Source of the DNA: an uncultured Actinomycetes bacterium
Lineage (GTDB): Bacteria > Actinomycetota > Actinomycetes > Mycobacteriales > Mycobacteriaceae
Length of the DNA: 19,151 nt
Assembly (NCBI GenBank): GCA_903911165.1
Contig: CAIWCQ010000163.1
Span: 1 to 19,151, forward strand
Direction of reading: 5' to 3'
This document shows, in pieces, positions 7,142 to 16,700 of the stretch. Position 1 is the first letter of the stretch, and every line of letters starts with the position of its first letter. A program made the position numbers and the translations under genes. The notes under the pieces were generated by a model. It saw nothing but the letters and a program-made list of their open reading frames with translations, was not told where the DNA came from and searched no databases.

Positions 7142-10100
7142 CCATCGCCAACGATTACCCGGACACAAATGAGCTGCCTCCCAACGCGATAGCTGTCATC
7201 GGCATGGCCGGACGATTCCCCGGCGCGGAGTCAGTGACGAAATTCTGGGACAACCTGCGTGCGGGCGAGGAATCCGTTACGACTCTTTCTGAGGAGATGC
7301 TGACCGCCGCCGGAGTCAGTACTACGACGCTCGCCAATCCCGCATACGTCCGGCGTGCGGCCATGCTCAATGGGATCGACGAGTTCGACGCCGAGTACTT
7401 TGGGATGACCCCCTACACCGCCCGGATGATGGATCCCCAGCAGCGCTTGTTCCTGCAGACCGCCTGGCATGCCCTCGAGGATTCCGGCTACGACCCCGCG
7501 ACCTACGACGGTTCGATCGGAGTCTTCGCCAGCAGCACCGCCAGCGGCTACCTGATGGACAACTTGATGTCGCACCGGGACACCAAAAAGCTTGTCGGAG
7601 AAGGTATCACCGTCGAGATGTTCAACCTCGTCCTGCTCAACGACAAGGACTACCTGGCAACACGAGTGTCCCATGAGCTGAACCTGCGCGGGCCCAGTCT
7701 GTCGGTGCAGACGGCGTGCTCGTCGTCACTGGTCGCAGTGCACCTCGCATGCCAGAGCCTGCTGTCCGGGGAATGCGACATGGCGCTAAGCGGTGCTTCC
7801 GCAATACGGCTGCCGCACAAGGTCGGATATACCTTTGAGCCGGGTGCGATGGTATCCCCGTCCGGTCACTGCCGACCGTTTGACGTCAAGTCTGACGGCA
7901 CTATCTTCGGCAGCGGAGTGGCGGCGCTGATCCTCAAGCCGATGCAGGCCGCGCTCGACGATGGTGACCGCATCCACGCCGTCATCCGCGGCTCAGCGGT
8001 CAACAACGACGGCGCGATGAAGATGACCTACGCGGCACCTGCGGTGGCCGGCCAGGCGGAAGTCATCGCCGAAGCGCAAGCCGTCGCCGCTGTCGACGCT
8101 TCGACCATCGGCTACGTCGAGACGCATGGCACGGGCACGCCGTTGGGCGACCCGATCGAAATCGAAGCCCTGCGACAGGCTTTTGATGCGGGCGAGGGTG
8201 AGCGGACCAGTCCGTGCGTGATCGGGTCGGTGAAGTCGAACATCGGTCACCTTGATGCGGCGTCCGGAGTCGTGGGTCTGGTCAAGACCATCCTCTGTCT
8301 GAAGAACAAGGCGATCCCTGCGACGGTGCACTACACGGCGCCGAACCCAGAGTTGCATCTGCAAAATACGCCGTTTGTGGTCGCCGACTCGTACTCCGGA
8401 TGGGAGTCGGACGCACCGCGCCGGGCCGGGGTCAGCTCATTCGGTGTCGGCGGCACCAACGCGCACGTCGTAGTCGAGGAGGCTCCGGCGACGTCCCCGG
8501 CTGTCAATACGCCAAGCGGGCCTCAGGTGCTGCTGCTGTCCGCCCGCACCGCCGACTCGCTGCCGGAAGCCAAGGCTGCGCTTGCGGCCGCACTCGACAC
8601 CGAGGTCGACCTCGAGCTTGCCGACGTGGCGTTCACACTGGCGAACCGACGGCTGCACGAGGTGCGCCTTGCCGCCGTTGTCACAGATCGTGCGGACGCA
8701 GTCGCCGTGTTGGCCGCTGCGGAACATGACAACGTAGCTATCGGCAGCTGCCCGCCTGGCATTTCCCCTGGCGCACAGCGGGTCGCCTTCATGTTCCCCG
8801 GGCAGGGTTCGCAGCACGTCGGCATGGCCCGCGGCCTCTACGACTCCGAGCCGGTGTTCCGGGAGATCTTCGACCGATGCGCCGCCGGCTTCGCTGAGGA
8901 ACTGGGCATCGACCTCAAGGTAGAGGTGTTCGAGGGGGCCTCGTTGGAGCCCACCGATCTGGCCCAGCCCGCCCTGTTCTCCGTGGAATATGCTCTGGCG
9001 CAACTGATCATCTCCTACGGGGTATCCCCGACGGCACTGGCCGGCCACAGCATCGGCGAACTCGTGGCTGCCACCGTGGCCGGGGTTTTCGATCTGGATT
9101 CGGCGATCAAGGCCGTTTCGACGCGGGCACGTCTGATGCATACCGCCCCGGCGGGTGCCATGGTGGCCGTGGCCTCGAGTCCCGACGACATCGCGGCCCA
9201 CCTGACCGCGGACATCGACCTCGCCGCCGTCAACGAGTTCGGCAGCTGCGTGGTCGCCGGGCCCGACGAGGCGATTCGCGAATTCACCAACCGTTGCGCC
9301 GCCGCGGGCATCGTGGCCCGACGCGTCCGGACGTCCCACGGGTTCCATTCGCAGTCAATGGATTCGGTGCTCGCCCCGTTCACGGAGTTCCTGTCCACCC
9401 TGACGTTGCATGCGCCGCGAATCCCGATGCTATCCAACGTCACCGGTACCTGGATGACCGACGAAGAGGCGACCGATCCGAATCGCTGGGCCCGGCACAT
9501 TCGGTCCACTGTGCGGTTCGCCGACGAAGTGGCCACCCTGCTCGGCGATGCCCACCGGGTGCTTGTCGAGGTGGGACCGGGCGGGAGCCTGACTGGATCG
9601 GCCCTGCGGATGCCCGGGTGGTCGGACACCCACCGCGCGATTCGCCTGATGCGTCACCCCGTACAGACTCGTGATGACCGGGACGCTTTCCTGCTCGCGC
9701 TGGGGCAGCTGTGGTCCGCCGGAGTGGACGTGGATTGGGAGAAGCTGTACGGCGACAACCCGCGTCGTGTCACCCTGCCCGGCTATGCCTTTGCCCGGCA
9801 ACGCTATTGGATCGACCCGGATACGACCGCCGTGCGCAAACCTGTCGAGTCGGGCCCCGACGCGACCGCCGATGATCAACCGGTAAACGGCCAGGCTGGC
9901 GCGCCGGCTGACGCCCGCGCGCAGATGCAAAGCACACTGGGGCGGATCTGGTCGCAATGTCTGGGTGTGGAATCGGTCGCGCCGGGTGACAACTTTTTCG
10001 AACTCGGTGGCGATTCGCTGGTTGCGATCGGCGTCGCGATGACCGCGTCGCACGAAGGTGTTGAGCTCACTCCTCAGGATCTCTACGACAACGCAACTCT

Positions 10101-11574
10101 CGGCGCCCTGGCCGACACCCTGGTCGCCCGCTATGCCGTCGGCGGGTTGTCCAGCCAGGACGCCGGCGACCTCAATCCTCCTGTCCCGCCGAACATCTTG
10201 CGGTTCCTCGACAACGGACTGTCGCAGCCCGGGCGCTGGCGGGTGCCGCTGGTGCTGCGCCTGGACTCCCGGGTGAGTGCGCAGGACGCCACCGCCGTCC
10301 TGACGGCGATCATCAATCACCACGATGCGTTGCGGATGCGGGTAGTCGACCGAGCGGGGATGTGGGAGCAGCAGATCGCCGATCCTTCGGAGTTCACCGA
10401 TCTGACCGAGGTGGCCTTGCCCGCAGGAGCCGTACCCGGTGCACCGCAGGAGCGAGAAGCCCTGCACGCCATCGTCTCTGCGGCCGTAGCGCAGGACCTT
10501 GGCAGTGCACCACTGACGGCCACCTATGTCGCCGGTGCCGGGGCAGGTCCGTGTTTCCTGGTGCTCACCGTGCACGGCATTGTCGACGACCCCATATCGC
10601 GAGAGGTGCTGGTGACCGATCTGCTCACCGCGTTCGGGCAGCGGGCGGCGGGCAGTGACATCGCCCTAGAGCCGGCGACTACGAGCTGGCGGGACTGGTC
10701 CCAGCGCTGCGCGGCGCTCGCCGCCCACCCCGCAGTGCTCGACCAGCGAGGCTACTGGATCGACAACGAGGCGACCGCTTCGGTGCGGCTGGCCGACGCG
10801 GGGGATTTGATCCCGCCAGGCGCTGGCGATCTGGTCAGAGTGGCCACCGCCCTGACACCTGAGCAGACCTCGCAGGTCGACAATGCCCGCCGCATCCTGC
10901 AAGCCTCGACCGAGGAGATCCTGCTGGCAGCACTTGCGCGCAGCCTGGCAGTCACTGTGGGTGACGGCGTGGCTAGCGTCGACCTCGCCGGCACCGGGCG
11001 ATCCGTGCTGCGGCCGGATGTCGACTTCCGCAGGACGATCGGCTGGTTCTCCACGATCTACCCGATCAAGCTGCCGTGCATAGGCGACCAAGGCGCCAGC
11101 GCGACGCAACTCCTCGCGGAGGTGAGCCACGCCCTCAAGGCGGTGCCGCATCATGGGATCGGGTACGGACTGTTGCGGTACCTGCATGCACCGACCGCGG
11201 GGCTGCTGGGCGCCGCCGGCGCTGCGCAGATCTACCTCTCCTACCTCGGGATGATCCCCGAATGGCAGGAGAGCGACGCGCTCGTCCAGTTTGACACCGA
11301 CAGCGAACTCACCGTCCGCGAAACCGTACCGGGCTTGGGCCATCCGCTGGAGTTGCGGACCTACCGGTACGGCGGCGTACTTCATGTGGATTGGTGGTAC
11401 GACAAACGACGGGTGTCCGGCGACACCATTGATGTTTTGGCGCAACAGCTTCCCGCAACGCTTGCCGCACTGATCGATGAAGCATTTTCCGGGGACGGAG
11501 CCGAAGCCGAGGCCGAGGACGAGGCGATGGCCCTGGTGGATCTGTCCGCGGCCGTTTTCGACGATGATGAGTAG
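7138..11574 (+). CDS. ppsE: PpsE-type polyketide synthase, KS-AT-ACP-condensation-like
   Basis: The 1478 aa compare with about 1488 in M. tuberculosis PpsE. Domains: KS (~16-440; QTACSSS Cys194, ETHGTG His330, NIGH His371); AT (~545-850; GHSIGE Ser638, TSHGFHS 732-738, a malonyl-like motif); ACP (~935-1005; FFELGGDSL, Ser960); then a ~430-residue C-terminal domain of the condensation/epimerisation superfamily. In that domain the usual HHxxxDG is VHGIVDD (1145-1151), and NHHDALRMR and TIGWFSTIYP (from ~1301) are more epimerase-like than condensing. A short acidic tail ends the protein. The KS (NDKDYLATRVSHELNLRG) and the tail (ALVDLS) agree with remembered PpsE. There are no reductive domains, so it adds the last unit and leaves a beta-ketone, as PpsE does before release with TesA. 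Its short N-terminus is acidic, which could pair with the basic tail of the upstream PKS. Confidence 0.92.
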   Translation: MTIANDYPDTNELPPNAIAVIGMAGRFPGAESVTKFWDNLRAGEESVTTLSEEMLTAAGVSTTTLANPAYVRRAAMLNGIDEFDAEYFGMTPYTARMMDPQQRLFLQTAWHALEDSGYDPATYDGSIGVFASSTASGYLMDNLMSHRDTKKLVGEGITVEMFNLVLLNDKDYLATRVSHELNLRGPSLSVQTACSSSLVAVHLACQSLLSGECDMALSGASAIRLPHKVGYTFEPGAMVSPSGHCRPFDVKSDGTIFGSGVAALILKPMQAALDDGDRIHAVIRGSAVNNDGAMKMTYAAPAVAGQAEVIAEAQAVAAVDASTIGYVETHGTGTPLGDPIEIEALRQAFDAGEGERTSPCVIGSVKSNIGHLDAASGVVGLVKTILCLKNKAIPATVHYTAPNPELHLQNTPFVVADSYSGWESDAPRRAGVSSFGVGGTNAHVVVEEAPATSPAVNTPSGPQVLLLSARTADSLPEAKAALAAALDTEVDLELADVAFTLANRRLHEVRLAAVVTDRADAVAVLAAAEHDNVAIGSCPPGISPGAQRVAFMFPGQGSQHVGMARGLYDSEPVFREIFDRCAAGFAEELGIDLKVEVFEGASLEPTDLAQPALFSVEYALAQLIISYGVSPTALAGHSIGELVAATVAGVFDLDSAIKAVSTRARLMHTAPAGAMVAVASSPDDIAAHLTADIDLAAVNEFGSCVVAGPDEAIREFTNRCAAAGIVARRVRTSHGFHSQSMDSVLAPFTEFLSTLTLHAPRIPMLSNVTGTWMTDEEATDPNRWARHIRSTVRFADEVATLLGDAHRVLVEVGPGGSLTGSALRMPGWSDTHRAIRLMRHPVQTRDDRDAFLLALGQLWSAGVDVDWEKLYGDNPRRVTLPGYAFARQRYWIDPDTTAVRKPVESGPDATADDQPVNGQAGAPADARAQMQSTLGRIWSQCLGVESVAPGDNFFELGGDSLVAIGVAMTASHEGVELTPQDLYDNATLGALADTLVARYAVGGLSSQDAGDLNPPVPPNILRFLDNGLSQPGRWRVPLVLRLDSRVSAQDATAVLTAIINHHDALRMRVVDRAGMWEQQIADPSEFTDLTEVALPAGAVPGAPQEREALHAIVSAAVAQDLGSAPLTATYVAGAGAGPCFLVLTVHGIVDDPISREVLVTDLLTAFGQRAAGSDIALEPATTSWRDWSQRCAALAAHPAVLDQRGYWIDNEATASVRLADAGDLIPPGAGDLVRVATALTPEQTSQVDNARRILQASTEEILLAALARSLAVTVGDGVASVDLAGTGRSVLRPDVDFRRTIGWFSTIYPIKLPCIGDQGASATQLLAEVSHALKAVPHHGIGYGLLRYLHAPTAGLLGAAGAAQIYLSYLGMIPEWQESDALVQFDTDSELTVRETVPGLGHPLELRTYRYGGVLHVDWWYDKRRVSGDTIDVLAQQLPATLAALIDEAFSGDGAEAEAEDEAMALVDLSAAVFDDDE

Positions 11575-11601
11575 CCGTGCGATCTTCGATCAATGGATAT
11601 G

Positions 11602-11622
11602 GAGAGGGAAGGTTAACGGGTG
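11602..11622 (+). promoter_or_regulatory. RBS and GTG start of the papA5-like gene
   Basis: A purine-rich GAGAGGGAAGG at 11602-11612 precedes GTG 11620-11622 by 7 nt. An in-frame TAA at 11614-11616 rules out any earlier start, and the resulting N-terminus (MFGSTQIRYLSPSE) lines up with the known PapA5 start. Confidence 0.8.
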
Positions 11623-12867
11623 TTCGGCTCAACGCAGATCCGCTATCTGTCGCCAAGCGAGGAGTTCTACGCTAAAGCCGAGAACTTCATCGGTCTCACC
11701 CTGACTCTGAGCGGTCCGGTGGACGTGGCCGCGATGACGGAGGCATTCGACACACTGCTGCGGGTCCACCCCGCCCATGCCGGTCATCTCGAACGCGGCG
11801 CCGACGGCAGGCACCAGATCATGGTCGACGATTATGAGCACGAAGGAATCTGGCTGGAGAAGTTCGGCGACACCCCGGGTGTGCGGCTGCCCGACCAGTC
11901 CCAGGCACTCCTCAATGTGAAAATCGGGCTGGGCGACACGCGGTCTACCGTGACCCTCTATACGCATCATGCACTGGGCGATGGTCACCACCAGTTCGCC
12001 TTGCTGGAGCAGTTGTTCGGCTGGTATACCAACATCGCAACCGGTACCGCGCTCGGACCGGTCAAGCCCGAGCCGATTCCGGTATCGCTGGAGTCGGTGC
12101 TTTCCTCTCGTGGCATCGGCAAGCTCCAACGCTTTGGTCTGGAGCGGTTCCTTCCGGCGATCTTCGCTTACGATCTACCACCGTCTAAACGCAACGCTGG
12201 GCGCGTAGGCCCTCAATCGGTTCGCGTGCCTTCTGCGGCGTGTCGACTATCCCGCCAGGAGACCCAGCACCTGGTCGGCATCTGTGCGGCACAACGGATC
12301 AGCGTCAACTCTGTCGTAGCTGCTGCGATCCTGATGGCCGAGTGGACCATTCGGGAGACTCCGCACCTTCCAATCCCTTACATCTACCCGGTCGATCTGC
12401 GCTTCTTCCTGACTCCGCCGGTCGGCGCCACCGAGGCGACCAACCCGGTGGGAATGGCGATGTATCTGGCCGAGATCCGCTCCAATACCGACCTTCTGGA
12501 CTTGGCCCGCAACATCGTTGAGGTGTTCCGCGCTGACCTCGCCGACGGCGTGATCCAGCAGTCATTCCTACACTTCAGCGCCGAGTACCAGGGCAACCCG
12601 CCCGGCCTGCCCGATGTCGTGATGGCAACTGACGTCGGCGATCTACCGCCCTTGCCGACCCCGCCCGGCCTGGTCGTCGAGCAGTACCAAATGGAAGTGC
12701 TTTTCGCCTCGACGTCGGCGGGTGTCGACATGTATTCAACTGGGATGTATGACGGCCAGCTGTTGGTGAGCTACCACAGCCACGGCCCAGAACTCGAGCG
12801 CTACGTCGCCGAGATCCACAAACTCCTGGCAGCGGTGCAGGCAAAGGACGACTGGGCGACGGACTAG
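11620..12867 (+). CDS. papA5: PapA5-type polyketide-associated acyltransferase
   Basis: In M. tuberculosis, PapA5 moves mycocerosyl chains from the Mas ACP onto the hydroxyls of phthiocerol/phthiodiolone. This protein has 415 aa (PapA5 about 422) and an intact HHxxxDG motif (THHALGDGHH, around residue 113) with the catalytic His. Conserved PapA5 blocks are visible: IRYLSPSE near the N-terminus, NSVVAAAILMAEW, PIPYIYPVDLRFFL, YLAEI, and ADLADGVIQQS. There is no signal peptide or membrane segment, so it is probably a cytosolic or peripheral enzyme. It starts 45 bp after the PpsE-like gene, where M. tuberculosis has drrABC in between. It faces the MAS-like PKS as papA5 faces mas in M. tuberculosis, which supports acyl transfer from that PKS to the polyketide made upstream. 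Confidence 0.93.
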   Translation: MFGSTQIRYLSPSEEFYAKAENFIGLTLTLSGPVDVAAMTEAFDTLLRVHPAHAGHLERGADGRHQIMVDDYEHEGIWLEKFGDTPGVRLPDQSQALLNVKIGLGDTRSTVTLYTHHALGDGHHQFALLEQLFGWYTNIATGTALGPVKPEPIPVSLESVLSSRGIGKLQRFGLERFLPAIFAYDLPPSKRNAGRVGPQSVRVPSAACRLSRQETQHLVGICAAQRISVNSVVAAAILMAEWTIRETPHLPIPYIYPVDLRFFLTPPVGATEATNPVGMAMYLAEIRSNTDLLDLARNIVEVFRADLADGVIQQSFLHFSAEYQGNPPGLPDVVMATDVGDLPPLPTPPGLVVEQYQMEVLFASTSAGVDMYSTGMYDGQLLVSYHSHGPELERYVAEIHKLLAAVQAKDDWATD

Positions 12868-12910
12868 CGGTCTGGTGAGCGACTACGATTGTTTTCCTGG
12901 CTGATCGACG

Positions 12911-12917
12911 CGGAGGT
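12911..12917 (+). promoter_or_regulatory. Strong RBS of the SDR gene
   Basis: CGGAGGT at 12911-12917 ends 5 nt before ATG 12923 and is the clearest Shine-Dalgarno in the window. It suggests the SDR is translated independently even if co-transcribed with papA5. The 55-bp gap (12868-12922) also contains a TACGAT at 12884-12889 that resembles a -10, but no convincing -35. Confidence 0.6.
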
Positions 12918-12922
12918 GGCGA

Positions 12923-13708
12923 ATGGTGACCCTGATCACCGGGGCCTCTACCGGGATCGGCGCCGAGTTCGCTCGGCAGTTCGCCGCGCTGGGCCACGAC
13001 CTAGTCGTGGTCGCCCGCAGTGCGGATCGGCTCGAGGAACTCGCCGCGCGACTGCAGGCGGCACACGGGGTAGGTGTCAGCGTGATTGTGATGGACCTCT
13101 CGAAGCCCACCGCGGCGGCGGAACTGTGGCAGCGAACCACTGAATTGGGGCTCGACGTCGACATGCTGGTCAACAATGCCGGCTTCGGAACCCACGGCGA
13201 CGTCGCCGATGCCGACCCGCAACGCCTAGAGGACGCAATCGAACTCAACTGCCGGATGCTGGTCGGCGCAACCGCCCGCTACCTACCGCAGATGCGGGCC
13301 AGGGGCCGGGGAACGATCATCAACGTCGCATCGACCGCGGCGTTCCAACCCTTGCCGCAGATGGCGGTCTACGGTGCGTCGAAGGCTTTCGTGTTGTCCT
13401 TCACCGAGGCGCTGTGGGCAGAGGAACGCAAGCACGGCATCCGTATCCTGGCGGTGTGCCCCGGACTTACCGACACCCCGTTCTTCGAACTGGCCGGGGA
13501 AGCGGCAGCCAACGCCGTGTCGGGCACCGCGGTACGCGCATTCATCCGGACCCCCCAGCAGGTCGTCGCCCACACCATCCGGGCGCTTTCTGGACACAAA
13601 CCCAGCTTCGTCGACGGTTTCGTTAATGCAGTGGTCTTTCGTGGACTCAACCGGGTGTTTCCAAGGCGCCTCGTGATCGCCGTGTCGGGGCGGTTGATGG
13701 GGAGGTGA
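12923..13708 (+). CDS. Short-chain dehydrogenase/reductase (SDR)
   Basis: A classical SDR of 261 aa. It has the cofactor motif TGASTGIG (6-13), VVVARSADR after beta-strand 2 (the Arg suggests NADP(H)), NNAG (84-87), catalytic Ser137, and YGASK with Tyr150 and Lys154. The PGLTDTPFF segment follows as in the family. It should reduce a ketone or oxidise an alcohol; the substrate cannot be read from sequence. In context the likeliest substrate is the ketone left by the PpsE-like synthase, because the M. tuberculosis locus uses a separate, unrelated reductase (Rv2951c) for that step. General lipid or detoxification dehydrogenases have the same motifs, so the pathway role is inference. It lies 55 bp after papA5, has a strong GGAGG ribosome site, and ends 2 bp from the convergent PKS. 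Confidence 0.88.
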   Translation: MVTLITGASTGIGAEFARQFAALGHDLVVVARSADRLEELAARLQAAHGVGVSVIVMDLSKPTAAAELWQRTTELGLDVDMLVNNAGFGTHGDVADADPQRLEDAIELNCRMLVGATARYLPQMRARGRGTIINVASTAAFQPLPQMAVYGASKAFVLSFTEALWAEERKHGIRILAVCPGLTDTPFFELAGEAAANAVSGTAVRAFIRTPQQVVAHTIRALSGHKPSFVDGFVNAVVFRGLNRVFPRRLVIAVSGRLMGR

Positions 13709-13710
13709 GG

Positions 13711-16700
13711 TCAGGCCTCCGACGAGAGAGCCTCGCTGAGGTGTGCCGCAAGGGTCCGCGCGGTGTTGAAGGTGGCAATCATCTTGGGCGTCAGCCGAAT
13801 ACCGGTTTGGGTTTCGATCTGCGTGCGCAACTCCAGGATGCCCAGCGAGTCCAGACCATGATCGGCGAATGAGCGATCGGGATCGATCGCGCGGCGCAGG
13901 ATCAGACCGGCTTGGTCGGTGACAACGCGGCGCAACCGGTCGGGCCATTCATCCGGATCCAGACCGGCAAGTTCGGCAAGTACGGCCGGGACATCGGCAC
14001 CATGGGGGCCGCCCCCGGCGCGGAATGCCTCAGCGAACGGGCTTCGAGCCGCGAGCGCGGTCAACAGCGGCATCCCGGTCAGGGGGAGGTACCCGGTGTA
14101 GCTGCGGTGGTGGCGCAGAAGTCCCCGGAATGCGTAGGCGCCGTCCTTGGGGCTGATCATCGTCACGTTCCCGCGCTGCGCCACACCCGCGCCAGCCCCG
14201 ATATCCGCCCACGCGCCCCAGGCGATCGAGCTGGCCAGCACGCCCTGGCTGCACTGCCAGGACGTGAAGGCGTCCAGCCAACTGTTCGCAGCCGCATAAG
14301 CGCCCTGTCCCGGCGACCCCAGCAGAACCGCAGCCGAGGAGAAGCTGCAGAACCAGTCCAGCTCAGCGTCGGCCGTCGCTTCGTGCAGGTACCACGCGCC
14401 GTAAACCTTTGGTGCCCAATCCCGTTCGATCAAATCCGACGTGATGTTCTCCAGTACAGCGTCGTCGACAACAGCGGCCGCATGCAGAACTCCGCGCAGC
14501 GGAAGCCCAGTCGCGGTAGCGACCCTGACCAGGCGTGCTGCGGTGTCCGGGTCGGCGATGTTTCCACACTCGACTTGGATGTCGGCCCCGCCATCCTTAA
14601 GTCGGTCAATCGTCTTCTGCGCCTGTGGATTGGGCTGCGACCGCGAGGTCAGCACAATCCGCCCGCATCCCCCGTTGGCCATTACCGCGGCGAGGAAAAG
14701 GCCGAGTCCGCCGACACCTCCGGTGACGATGTATGAGCCATCGCCGCGGAAGACCTTCGCCTGCTCAGGCGGCACCACCGCCGACGTCTCACCGGCTCGC
14801 GGCACCGACAGCACGAGCTTTCCGGTGTGTTCGGCGGCGCTGATGGTCCGAACCGCGGTGGCGGCCTCGGCCAACGGATACACCGTGTGTTCGGGTACCG
14901 GCAGCACGTTGTCGCCAACCAGTTCGTAGATCTTGCGCAGCAGCACTCCGATCCGTTTCGGGTCGCCGGTGGTCATCAATGCCAGATCTGCGTAGAAGAA
15001 CGACAGGTTGCGGCGGAACGGGTAGAGGTCGACGCGGGTGTGCCCGTAGACATCGCGCTTGCCGATCTCGACGAAGCGTCCGCCGAAGGCCAGTAACTCA
15101 AGTCCGGCGCGCTGGGCGGGACCGATCAACGAGTTGAGCACGATGTCGACGCCGTACCCGTCGGTGTCTCGACGGATCTCGTCGGCGAAATCCGTTGAGC
15201 GGGAATCGTAGATGTAACCGATACCCATCTCCCGGAGCAACTGCCGCCGGGCCTGGCTGCCGGCTGTGGCGAAGACTTCCGCTCCGGCTTGACGTGCGAT
15301 CGCGATCGCCGCCTGACCGACACCTCCGGTGGCCGAGTGAATCAGGACGCGGTCGCCGGCCTGAATCCTGGCCAACTCATGCAGTCCGTACCACGCGGTG
15401 CCGTAACCAGTGGAGATCGCGGCAGCCTCCTCCGCGCTCAAGCCGTCGGGCAGTTGCGTGGCTAGTCTCGCATCGCAGGTGACGTAGGTGCCCCAGCATC
15501 CGGCGGCGCCGAAGCCAGCGACTTTGTCACCCACCCGGTGTTCGGTGACTCCGGATCCGACCGCGGTGACCACGCCGGCGAAGTCCAGACCGAGTTGCGG
15601 TTGCTTTCCGTCAAAGGAGGGGTAGCGGCCGAAAGCGGCCAGCACGTCGGCGAAGTTGATACTGGATGCGCCGACGGCGACCTCAATCTCACCGGCATCC
15701 GGCGCCCGCCGTTCGACAGTGGCCAATTCCATGGTCTGCAGATCGCCGGGGATGCGGACTTGCATCCGCATGCCGTCGCGTTCCGGATCAACCACCGCGG
15801 TGCGCCGTTCTTCGGCCCGCAGCGGAGTCTGCTGCAGCCTGGCCACGTACCAGGAGCCTTCCCGCCAGGCCGTTTCGTCCTCGTCGGAGTTGGTCAGCAG
15901 TTCATCGGTCACCTGCTCCGCGGAAGTGCGGGGATCGATGTCGATCTGAGTGGGTCGCAGTTGCGGATGCTCTGATCCGATCACTCGGAGCAATCCCCGG
16001 ATTCCACCATCGTCGAGGTTGATGCGGTCATTGGGCGTGCAGGTCTGCGCATTCCGGGTGATGACGTACAGGCGGGGTTGCACACCGTCGGTAGCCGACA
16101 GTGTGCGGGCAATGTCAACGACCTGCCCCACCAGGTGTTGTCCCCGGGACAGACATTCCGGACCCTGATCACCGCCCGACGGGGGCGCGAGCACAACCAC
16201 CCCGGTCAGATTTTCAGCTGCCAGATCGCGGGCGGACAACTCGGTGCCTGCGTCGAAGTGCATGGTTCGGCATTGCCCACCGGCGCTCACCAGAGCCTCG
16301 ACGAGTTGCGACGGCAGGTCGTCGGTGTCTGCGGTGCTGATCAGCAGCCACACCCCGGCATCGGCACTCGCAGCCGACGGCGCTGGACGCTCCTCCCACT
16401 CGACGGTCACCAACCGGTCCGACAGCAGCCGTTCACGTTCAGCACTCTTGGTCTCCCCGGTCCCCATCCGCAGGCCGGTCACTCCCAGGATCACCTCGCC
16501 GTCACGATCCAGAACGTCGAGGTTCGCCTCGATCGATGTCGGTTCGGACTTGGTGATCGTGACGTGGCAGTAGCAGGCATCGCGGCTCGCGCCGAAACGT
16601 TGCAGTCGCTCCACGCCCAGGGGTAGAAGTAGGCCACCTTCGCGTTGCCCTGAAAGCAGCACATGAGCGCCCACCGATTGGAAGCACGCATCCAGCACGG

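Noticed and set aside
8437..10575. Two long antisense frames (303 and 381 codons) inside the PpsE-like gene
   Set aside because: Shadow frames of the PKS; no domain, no ribosome site and no gap in the sense gene.
12868..12922. Separate promoter for the SDR gene (TACGAT at 12884)
   Set aside because: The -10-like hexamer has no matching -35 at 16-18 bp; the gene is more simply read as the operon's last gene.
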